64,000 bases of DNA from Taeniopygia guttata (taxonomy: Eukaryota; Chordata; Aves; Passeriformes; Estrildidae). The translations under genes were made by a program, and so were the position numbers. The stretch spans positions 28,288,001 through 28,352,000 of the forward strand of contig NC_133024.1 in NCBI RefSeq assembly GCF_048771995.1, read 5' to 3'. Position 1 is the first letter of the stretch, and each line of letters begins with the position of its first letter. The notes beneath the pieces are model-generated. The model saw only the letters and a list, made by a program, of their open reading frames with translations. It made no database searches and was not told where the DNA came from. Of the stretch, positions 1 to 15,868 are shown piece by piece.

Positions 1-2989
1 GCCCTATCAGGGGCGTCTCCATCCTGCTGCTGCCGCCACCGTTGGCTTAGAGGACACATCATCTCCCCTTGAGGTCCTGCATCCCTCCTCAGCTTCGTCC
101 TCTCTCCTTTCTACCACCACTTTCTCAGTCTCTCGTCCACCCCTGCCCTAGGAAGGTAAGTGTCTCCCCACGGCCAGCACACCCCTCACCGCGTGCATGT
201 TTCTGCTGCCCACCTTGTGCCCTCCAAACCCCACACGCACTTTGGGGTCCCTGCGTAGAAGGACCACGGTGAGCAGCATTAACAACTCAACTCCCCTCAC
301 TTCCTCCCCTGCTCCTCCCACCTCGGTCTCCTCACCCCCATCCTTCTGACTTTTCTTTCATATTTTAATTTCAGGTACTCCCTCCTTCCCAAGCCCCCCA
401 CCCCCGCCCTTTCCCCTCGCGGCAATCATCATTTCAGACGTGAACCCGGGGAATTGCAGGAGGGGGGACAACCAGCGAGCATAGGTGGTGCTCGCAAGGG
501 CACTGTCGGGAGGTGCTGCGGGATGGAGCTTTCCCCGGGGGAGGGGGTGGTAGTGGGGAGAAGGCACCGCTGGGGAAAGGATCCAGCCTCAGAGCGGACC
601 AGCCCCCCCAGCCTCCCGAGGTGTTGCCATAAACAACACCTCCCTGGGGGAGAGGGAGGGAGAAGAGGGGATGTTTTCCTGTTTGCACAGCCCCACACCA
701 CAGGGGAGGGGGAGAGCAGGGAGAGGAGGTGACAGTCAGGCGAGCAGTAGCTGCATCAGTCACGACACTGCAGCAGTGCGGGCTTCCCGGGAGCAGTGCC
801 CAGCCCGGGGGAATCGCGGCAGCACACGGGACTGGTGGCCGTGCCTAAGGGGAAGGGTCTTCACCGTGCTGGCCTGGCAGGGACAGGGAATTGCTGCCAG
901 CGCCAGCTCCACAGGAAGGCATTGCAGCAGCACCAGCCTCCCGGCGTACGCTGCCCAGCCCCTGTTCATGGGGGCTGCACAGCCTCCTCTCTCTTCCTGG
1001 ATGTGGTCTGTGGCTTCCCAGCCGGGGCTCCATCCCAATCCCTTATCCCAGCTTATCCGCCTCTGACCTCCTTTCAGGACAGTGCAGCTGATACCAGGGA
1101 TTTCAGGGTGGTTCTGTTCAAAAGAGAGCAAATGCAGGGGACACGGGGCAGCAACACAAGTGCAGAAAAGGCTTAAACGTCTGTGAGGGAGAGAAGGTCA
1201 TGTAAGTGATGGGGTGGGGCAGGCAAGGCTGGATTTGGGCTTGTCATTTGGCTTCCTCGGATCTGGCTCCAAGAGGGCAGGTGGATGTGACCACAGTGAT
1301 GTGACCAGGGGCAACGTGACCAGATAAGCAGTGAGCCACAGCATCTGGCACGGGTGTGCTGTCAAAGATGACTTTAAGCGGGGTCCTGTCCCTCTGTACC
1401 CCGTGGAGGCTCCTGAGGCACGGCCAGGACACTGTTGCAAAGGAAGCTCACGGCTGGCTGTGCTGGCACGACTCTGGAGGAAGTTCCTGTGGCGTGTGCC
1501 AGATGGCGTGAGGAGCAGTGCCAAAGCGGCTGATGGGGGATCCCAGCCCAGATGGACATGGTGGAGGGCCCTGTGCAGGCTCCAGAGAACCCTGGAGTCA
1601 CTGACCACAACTCCCCACATGAGAAGCTCTGGCTGAAACTTCAGAGTGGCAGCACGATTTCCTCACACCCTTGTGATTGCCACCCACCGGAGCATTGGGT
1701 GCTGGCTCCGGCTTCCCCATCCTGCTTCTCAGCTCCCCTCGGTGCTGTGATGTGCTGTTCAAGCTCATTCTCCCCTGCCCGGTGCTGAGGCCCTGTGCTG
1801 GCTGTACCCCTGCTCACACACACCATGGGGAGGTCCTGGCTGGGGCTCCGTGGCTACTCTGGCCTCTGCCAGCCCTGCTCACAGCTGAGGGAATCATCTG
1901 TGGGAGCCAAGGGAGGAAAACTTGGGAGCACAGAGGGACACACGCCTCATTGCAGCCCCCCAGCATAGCACAGCCCCACAGCCAGGGGAAAGAGAAGGTG
2001 GCATGAGGAGCTGATTTGGAACCCTGGAGAGCAAACTGCAGCAAAGAGAAGCTCTTTCAAACAGCCATCATTACCCACCAGCATGTTTTCTACTTCAGGT
2101 TTAACCAGGTCCCCCAAAATGCCAGGCTTCCTCATGTCCCCCACCCAACAGAGATCCAGCCCAGTCTCATCTGCTTCCCTGCCTCAGGAGCGGAGCGAAG
2201 GGTTGGCAGCTGGGCCAGGTACCCCCTCTGTTCAGAGCCCTCTTTGCCACGTCTGAGGTGCTGTGGCCTTCAACAAGATGGCTCCAGGCTGCCAGGCTCC
2301 ACACTCCCCTGCCTTGGCGCAGCCTGACCCCGCAGCCCACGGGACACAGGGACACTGAGCAGGAGCTCGGCAGGGGGGACATGGTTGGGGTCTGGGACAG
2401 CCAGGCTGGGGTCTGGACAGCCAGGATGGGATGGCTTCCCTGCTGTGGGCTGGAGAGGGGCTGGGGGTCCGCCCTGGCTGGCTGCCCCTGCCCTGACTGT
2501 CACGCTGCGCTGGCTCCCCATTCCCTGCATAGGGACACAGCAGCCGTTGTCTGGCCTGGCAGGCGCTGTCCTGGCCTCTCGGCAAGGGGACAGGAGATGC
2601 CGGAGCTGCTGCCCCGTCCTTGACACCAGAGCCAGGGGCACCTCCCCGCTGCACCAGCTGATCCCTCCCTCTCTGCTGCCCGTGGCACCCTCCCCATCCC
2701 TGCCATCCAGGCTTGTGTTGGGCGCTGTGCTGTGACGCAGGGAGAGGCAGACTGCTCCGAGTTTGTCAGATGCAGCACAGGGACAGGGTAAATTCAAATA
2801 GACAGCCAGTTCCTGGAAAAAACTGTAGTCTGGGTGAATTTCTAAATTTCCTGGGGAGTTTTAGCCCAAATTTCTAAGGTCACTTTTCCTTAAATTCTCT
2901 TTTCTCTGTCAGTCTAGACATAGGAGGGGCGAGCAGCACATCCTGGTGCCTCTCAGAGCTGAGCATATCCTGTTATCTCCTCTTGACAG
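1..2989. other. Region upstream of the ENO2 coding exons
   Basis: I see no coding sequence here that I can assign. The first 150 bases stay open in one plus frame (codons from base 2, stop at 149-151) and are followed by a good splice donor (GTAAGT from 156). A polypyrimidine tract and acceptor lie near 360-373. This may be the tail of an upstream gene or an untranslated exon, but I recognise no protein. Bases 440-720 are purine-rich and 780-960 moderately CpG-rich. Vertebrate ENO2 has a non-coding first exon upstream of the ATG exon. It should lie in this stretch, but I cannot place it. Confidence 0.4.
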
Positions 2990-2996
2990 ACTCACC

Positions 2997-8599
<5,603 letters not shown>

Positions 8600-9320
8600 A
8601 CGTTGTCCCCAGGGCACAGCCACCCTGCTGCTCTTTCCCACCTCACAGACTCTGAAGCCCCCTTTCCCTCCACTGCTCCCTTTTTTGCTCTTTCTCCCCA
8701 CTCTGTCACCTGGTTTCCTCTCACCTCGAAACCCCTCGAGTTCAGGTGTCCCTGGCTAGTTGTACCCAGGTGAAGGATGAGAGAGCGGCCTACACCCTGT
8801 CCCTTGCTGTGGGGCCATAAGCATTCCTGGATCTAGGCATTGTGTGTCTCTGTTGTTCGTGCAGGGCCACGCCTGGGCTGCTCTGCTCACGTGCCAGACC
8901 ACGGGAGCGGCTGCCCGGCGTGTTCCCTCGTACGCCGAAGCATGTGCGGTGACCATCCGTGTGCCGGCCGGCGTGCTTGGACACCGCCGCGCCCGCGGCC
9001 GCGTCCAGCTGAGCGTTGCAGCGGCTCGCTCTCGTTGTGCATGTGTGTAGGTGTGTGTACGTGTCCTGCCTACGGCGTCCCCGTGCCCCGGGCGTGTGTC
9101 TGCACCGAGCCCCGGTGGGACCCGCGCGTCCCTCGCCTCCACGCCGGCGGTGTCGTGTTGGGCTGTGCTGTGTTGGGCTGTGCTTGCCGGCAGCTTGGTG
9201 TTGAAGTGCACTGCTGTCCCACACTGGGTGTGCGTGTGTGTGCGTGTGCGTGTTGTCAGTCTCTGGCTCAGCACATAGTACTGCGGGGCAATATATTAAA
9301 GCACATCCCTCAACGAACCC
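8600..9320 (+). other. ENO2: ENO2 3' UTR, CpG-dense
   Basis: This region follows the stop codon. Bases 8880-9165 are strikingly CpG-rich for a 3' UTR. They are followed by TG/CG alternating sequence (about 9040-9065 and 9226-9256) and an ATTAAA at 9295-9300. An alternative downstream signal could be the ATTAAA near 9470. Confidence 0.7.
9295..9300 (+). terminator. Likely ENO2 polyadenylation signal (ATTAAA)
   Basis: ATTAAA lies about 700 bases after the ENO2 stop and is the first poly(A)-type hexamer I noticed there. It is the common one-base variant of AATAAA. T-rich sequence follows within 60 bases. Confidence 0.6.
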
Positions 9321-12300
9321 ATGCTCTCATTTGCTTCTTGTGACCTTTCTCTCTCTGTTTCCTTCCCTCTTGCACTCCTTCACCCTCCCCTCCGCCCATG
9401 ATGTCTGCTTCACCTTGTGGACAGCCCATGCTCAGCTGAGCAACAGACAAACTACAGATCCCTAAACTCTATTAAAATGTATTTCACACCTGAGTTGCCT
9501 GACTTGGCTTGATGTTTATCTCTAGTTGCCACTGTTGGGGAAGTGGGGATATTTTGCCACCAGAGCAGGAGATGCTCACACAGAAAGGTAACAAAAAAAA
9601 AAAGCAGAGGGGACTGGCAAGGGGAAGAAAAGGCCCAGCTACCCTCACCCGCTTTCACATCTTTGTCCCACAGCCAGACTCTTCAATTGGCCACCAGCCA
9701 GGAAGCACCAAAGGGAAGGCATGTGTGATGACTTGCCCCTGTCACCTTCACCAAACCGTGTTGCATGAAGATCTGCTGTGCACGGACTTCACTTGTGCCT
9801 CCCACTGATGTAAAGGCCTCAAGGTGGGCCCCCAGCCCTCTGTTTGCTGGACTCAGATGGCAGACAGAAATGGCAAGTCTTTGAGAGAGAAAACGCTGGT
9901 TGTCCTCCCCCACAAGGGGTTTGTAGGGCAGTGACTGGAGGTGTAGGTGGGATGGGTAGTCTCTCCCCACTCCATCTTTTGTCACAGGGGCAAGTCAGCA
10001 GTACTTGGGGAAAGCTGCCTGTGCTCCAGCCAGTGCCCCAGCAGGCTGGATGCCAGCAAATCCCAGCGCTTGCTCAACAAACAGCTTTGTTCTGGACTGA
10101 CTCAAAGGAAGGTGGGGGGTTGGGGGTGCTACTGTGAGAAATACAACTGGAGAATAAATGATAAAAACACCTTGCCCACCATCATATTCACGTCAGTAGC
10201 TCTACCACGTTCTTGGGCACATTCAGCTCCTGCTCCACCTCCCTGCAGAAAGTTTCCAGACCCTTGCTTAACTCTTGCCTGAGTTTGTTTCTGAGGTTGC
10301 TCAGCAAGTCCCAATCGCCCTAGACTGTGTCCTATTACAGTCTTTAAAATCCAAAGACAAACATTTAAAACACTGGCATTTCACTGCTGATCCTTCACTA
10401 AACAGCATAGACTAAGGACTAAGTCCAAGAAGAGAAGACAAAGACTTTGGCACACATGCCCAGAACTGAGAAGAGGGTGGGAGGGAGAATGCGAGGGTAG
10501 AGGCGGGATTGGTTTCCAGGGCATCAGCAGCGCACACAGCGCACATCTCAGCGGCAGGAATAGCTGTGCCCGGCTGCAGCCCGCTCTCGCCCGTGTCTCT
10601 GGGAGCTGTAGTCCGGGTGCCGCCGGGGGAAGGCTCTGCCCCATCTCCCCCCACCCCCGCGCCCCCCTCGGCGGCACCGGCACCCCGCGGGGTCCTGTGG
10701 GTCCCCCCGCGGTCACGTCTCCCGCAAAAGCGGCTGTGTGCGTGACAGCGCTGTTTTCCCGAAGGAACGCGCATTTTGGATACAGCAGGCAGTGGGCTGG
10801 CTTTTCCCGCTGTACACCTCACTGCTTCTTTGTTTTAGATACTAGGATTTTGCGAGCAGTATGGCTACTGCTTAGCAATCAGGGCAGTTTTTGGGGAAAA
10901 AAAAACCCCAACTTTGTTACGTTTCATATTCCCAAGAGCATCACCCCTTCCCCCCCCCGCCCCTTCCATTCGTCTTTTCTGTGCAAGGAAGGCAATTAAT
11001 TGCCCAAGGTATTTGGCGGTGCCTATTTAAATGCAGCCAGGCTGCAACAGCAGGGAAGTGGTGTACATGTCCTACATGTCCCTACAATGCGGGAAGGATT
11101 TGTTAGGCAAGAGTTGCTGCCAGTGAGGCATCACCACGTCCCTGTGTCAGGGAAAGTGCGTGAAAGCCCTGAGGGGATGGGAACACATCCCGCCATAGCA
11201 GTACCTCACCTTGGTGCTTTTTCTAAATCGAAAGAGTTCCTCACTGCCGGCACAATGTATAGAAGGAATACGGGATGCTGGCATGGTCACTGCAAATATT
11301 TGTCCGCATTCAGTGCATCCGAAGATGCATATGCTGCTTTCCTTTTGGCTCAGTGGCAGAGATTTGGTTACAGCTTCTTTGTGGTAGGAATGTCCAAGCA
11401 CTCGGCTGATCCCGCACCTGAGGACTCCTGTTGTACGAGCTGATGTCTCCATCAGATTGCTGTGCTGTAATGTGAATGCAGTCGGAGTATGAGTAACAGC
11501 ACGGGGATGGGCTGGCAATGTGACGCTATCTGTGAATGGAAACATTTGTTGGATTTGCTTTCTTTTACCTCTCAAATCATACTCTGTTTAAATTACATTT
11601 GCAGAGCAATGTACAGCTGTTAAAGGGATAATTTAACATTAACTGCTGCCTCTTCCTCCCTGCCCCCCCAAAGCCTGCAGTACTTTTTTTTTTTTTTTTC
11701 CCCTAAATACGTGTGTGCACCCATAAATGAGCTGGAAGGGGAGGTGTCACTGAATTAGGCTTGCTGTAGAGTCCAGAGAAAAGCCTTAATGATGAAGAGC
11801 TACCGAATTTCTCTAGCATGTTCTCATCTGTCTCAAGAACAGAGGGATGTTGTTCAACCTTGAGAAACCAGTATCTTTCATATAGGAGGCTGTCAGGGAC
11901 ACTGTCTTGATGAACATCTGACAAGAAGTCCAAAAATTTGGGTGCTGGGTAATTCCTATGAGGTGCTGCGCAGCTTAATCAAAAGAAGAGTATTTGTCTC
12001 TGCTGGTGGAAGACCAAATACAGACAGCTTGGACAGGTTGGCAGGAGGACATTACGAAGCTCTCTCTCTAGGCAAAGATGAGCATGCTAGAGCATTGTGT
12101 ATCTCAGCGTGGAAGCAGCTATAACTTCCTTCCTTATTCCTTCCATCAAGGAGACCACTATCTGCTGTGTGTCAAAAGGGAAGTGGGGCTCCATGTATTT
12201 TTAGAGTAAGAGTTTACAGGAAAATTGAGATGAGATATTTGGAGGTCTAGACTTCAAACCCCTGCTAACAGCAGGGCTAGCTCCAGACCTAGATGAGGCT

Positions 12301-14430
12301 GCTTGGAGCCTTGGCCAGGCAGTTTCTGACCATCTCAAGGTGAGGAGATTCCCCAGCCCCGACTGAAACCTGTATCAGTGCTGAACTACCTTTAGGGAGG
12401 AGGTTTTCCCTTTATCTAGTCACAATTTCCCTTCTTGCAAATTTCATAGGCATTTCACTGTGTATCTGTCAGAAGAATTTGGCTCTCACTTCTCTGTAGC
12501 CCTCCATACCAAAGGAAAAAAAAAAAAAAAACCAAAGAGTAATTGGTTACCTCCCAACTTTTCTCTACTCCAGGCTGAAAGAAAAAGCTCTTTCAGCCTC
12601 CCTTTGTATGCCACGAGCTCTAGCACCTCACTTATCTCATTCCCTCCCCCACAGGACTATCAGAACCTTTCTTGTGCTGTGTTTCCCTAAGAAGGCTACA
12701 TCCCAGCCAGGGCCTCTCCTTTTGCAGGCAGCTGTTTGTCCCCTGGTAGAACTGGAAAGCAATGGGATGATGTGGCTGGAGAGATCTCAAGGTGGCACGT
12801 CCTATCTCCCTAATCCGAGGGAGGACCAGCTACACCCCAGGAAGTTTGGTTCCTGGCTGGGTCACAGACTCCCCAGGTGATATATCCATCCTGAAGACAC
12901 ACAGCTATAATGCTCCTGGTTTGCCCAAGCCCTTCAATCTGTTGATTTCAAAGGTGAGATAATTTTATTTCCCACGTTCTGCAGCCAGCCCACCTTGGTC
13001 TTGCTGCATGAGCACACACAAGCACTCGTGGTTCTCTTGTCTGTTTTCCACCTATGCTTACCACTCTGAAAGCATAGGGTGTGACTTGACCTAGCAGCAA
13101 TTTGGCTGGGAGCATTTATAAGTGGGGAAAAGGAATGGTTGCCCTGGTTCTGCTTCTCTTTTGAACCACCTCTGATGTCTCTTCATAAACTAAGACTGCA
13201 GGCCATCTTTGGCTGGCTTCTTGGAATAAACCAAAGCCCAGTATGATTTTCATAAGGTATTGGAGTCTCTGCCTATTCACTTATTGAAATAACAAATGAC
13301 ACTAAAAATCTTGATAATTAATTTAAGTCAAGCTTTTGAACTGAAGCAGCTGACCTGGTTATGGAAGATGATGACATGAAAACCATTTGGGGCTTGACAC
13401 TGTGGTTATATAAACTTGGTGTCACACGTTACTCATCCAAAAGATCTCAGCAATACTAACCACTGTAGCTGCCACAGAGGTTTTTCCTCAAACCACAAAC
13501 CTTGGGGATCTGGGTATTTTGTTTAGCATCCAGAGAACAAGGATCTTGACAAGATCTTCGTCCTTCATGAATCATCACTTTGGCCTCTAAGGGTCACACG
13601 CTCTATGAGCTCGGGAGGCAAGGCTGTCAGATCCTAAAGGCGACAGTTCGAAGCAGCCGTGACAACTGCAAACGCCACCACCTCAACAGCAATAATAATA
13701 TTCTGTCTTCTTGTCTGGGGCTCAGCTTGGTGAGGCACTTTGTGAAGCAGATAACGCTTACCCCCGTGCTTGGGATCCACAGGGTGGTCTCTTCCACACA
13801 GCACCTTGCCAAAACAGTATGGTGAAATGTTTTGGACTGACCACATAAAACCTAGTGAGCATTTCTGCAAACATTAGCCATGGCTTTTTCAGTCTCCCAT
13901 GCCAGATGTGGGAACCAGAGAGGCTTAGGGAACCACAGCACTTCAGGATTACTGCTGGCAGGGTGGAGGGTCCCCACAAGGGGCAGGACAAAGAAGCAAG
14001 CTGTGGAGAAGGGTGGATGTGAGAATGAATGAGAGCTAGAGGCATGAAGCATGCTGATGTTGTGCAACAGGGTGCTGCATGCCAGTGGGGCTGGCTTGGG
14101 ATTGAGAAGTACCGAGAGCAATTCTGCGTCCAGGATAAATAGTGAGGCCCCAAAATGGCATGGTACCCCTGAAGTGGGTGTGGAACACTTGCACTGGGAG
14201 CCACCAGTTTAGAAGGAACATGGCTCTTAATGATTTTTAAAGCATTGGGGTGAATAGCACTGCTGAAACCCCCAAGAGGAGAGGAATACATCTGCATTCA
14301 GTGCCGAGTTTGGACGCCGTTCAGTAAATAGTGCTCGGAGCCATGTAGCGGACAATGAGAATTGCTGAATAAAAGCCCGTGGAGAGCAAGCCATCCATCC
14401 TGCTCACTGAGAGGTCCTGCTGAGGAAATA
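9321..14430. other. ENO2-ATN1 intergenic region
   Basis: I see no gene with coding support. The only distinct feature is a GC-rich promoter-like patch near 10,500-10,745, listed separately. The rest is ordinary unique-looking sequence with short homopolymers (A run near 12,518, T run near 11,684) and no clear repeat. Confidence 0.5.
10500..10745. promoter_or_regulatory. Isolated GC-rich, promoter-like patch with ZNF143-type site
   Basis: CpG-rich island in otherwise CpG-poor DNA about 1.2 kb past the ENO2 poly(A) site. At 10,597-10,612 the minus strand reads ACTACAGCTCCCAGAG, close to the SBS2/ZNF143 core (ACTACAA-TCCCAG). No adjacent gene is recognised. Confidence 0.4.
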
Positions 14431-14880
14431 TTTTGGGATTATGCTTGAAGGCCACCAGAGTGAAACCTGCCCTTCTGCACACTAAGGCTTTCTTATTTAA
14501 AAATACAGCCGTGTTCATGTCTGTGAGACACAGCTCCAGGTTGCCGTGCCTTCTGCAGCTAAACGGGGCAGGAAGGGCAGCACTTGTAGCATCCCCTCGG
14601 CCCCCAGCCCCGTGCTCCGTTGGCCGTGCTCCCGCAGCAGGCAGCGGCTGGAGCTGGATTAGCCCCTCGGCGGGCTGGCCGGGTGACAGAGCCGGCGGGC
14701 TCCCCCGTTCCCTCCCAAAGCCATTCCTCCGACAGCAGCTTTTCCAAAATGGCTATCGACGCCATGAACTTGGCCAGCGAGGGGCGGCAGCCGCGTTTCC
14801 GAGCAGCCATGGGGGGATGTTTCGCGTATCTACGGCTGAGCCCCGCCGCTCCCCCGCACCGTGCGGCCGCGGGAGGCGGC

Positions 14881-14903
14881 GGGGGGGGGGGGGGGGGGGG
14901 GGG
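14881..14903. repeat. G homopolymer (23)
   Basis: Uninterrupted G run inside the ATN1 CpG island. It could fold as a quadruplex, and its exact length is likely to be unreliable in sequencing. Confidence 0.9.
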
Positions 14904-15756
14904 AGCGATGTGGCGCCGCTCGGGCGAGGCCCGCGCCAGCCGGATCCCGCATCCCGCCGTGCGCGTGTGAGCCGGGGGGGGCCCGCACGCCGCCGCCGTG
15001 TGCGTGTGCGTGTGCCGGGGGGGCCGCAGTCCGGTGCGGGCAGCGCGGAGCGGCCCCCGCACGGGGCTCGCGCTCCCTTTGTGCCGTTGCCTGGCAACCG
15101 GGCGGGGGATGGGAAGCGGGATCGGGGGGATGGATGCGCGCGCGGCCGCACGCCCATGAGCGCCCGTCGGGCGGCCGCCGCCCCCGCCCCCCGGGAGGCC
15201 CCGCCGCAGCCCCGGCCGGCCGCCACCCCCCCGCACCCCGCGGTCGCGCTGGGCCCGTCCTGCCAAAAACGCCCCTCCGGGCTCTCTCTCCCCCACTTCG
15301 CCCAGCCTTTGTGCCGGCGCCGGGGGCCCAGCGGTGCGGGGCGCGGCCGCGGCCGGGGCGGGGGCCGGGCCGGTTGCTCTCCCCGCGCCCGCGTCTCCTC
15401 CTCCCCCGTCCCACGCTGCCCACGGGGGTGTTGGGGGGTGCGGGGTGTGTGGGGTGCTTCGCGGGGAGGGGCGGCGGCGAGCGCGGAGTAGAGGGGCGGG
15501 GGAGGGGGCTCGTTCTGGGCCCTTCGGAAATGGGAGGTGGCTAAGGCGGGCAGCGGTGGGAGCGATGGGAGGGCGGCGGGGCGCAGGCGGAGGCGCCTGA
15601 GCGCGGCGGGAGAGGGGGCGACATAGCCGCGGGGCGGGGGGGCCCCGCTCCCCGCCGCACCCCCCTCCCGGAGCCGCTGTCCCTGCCGCCGACCGGTTAT
15701 TCCGGAGCCGCGAGAGGAAACGAGGGAGCGCGGAAAAGGAGGAGGGAGGAAAGGGG

Positions 15757-15781
15757 AAAAAAAAAAAAAAAAAAAAAAAAA
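15757..15781. repeat. A homopolymer (25)
   Basis: Uninterrupted A run about 90 bp before the inferred end of ATN1 exon 1, flanked by purine-rich GGAGGAAAGGGG and GAAGGGGGGG. Confidence 0.9.
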
Positions 15782-15868
15782 GAAGGGGGGGCAGCGTTTA
15801 AATCCCTGCCCCCCGCTCCTCGCCGCCTCCATTCCTCCCTTCATTCGACCTCCCCTCAGGAGCCGCCG
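15780..15868 (+). other. ATN1: Probable non-coding exon 1 of ATN1 (3' part)
   Basis: GC-rich sequence in the CpG island ends at a strong donor, CCG|GTGAGT, with the exon end at 15,868. The next matching acceptor with ATN1 exon context is at 27,831, implying an intron of about 11.96 kb. The 5' limit is unknown; the start given is arbitrary, just before the island's last stretch. Confidence 0.4.

Noticed and set aside
1-151. Open stretch as the C-terminus of an upstream gene such as LRRC23
   Set aside because: The translation (TVGLEDTSSPLEVLHPSSAS) matches nothing I know; too short to assign.
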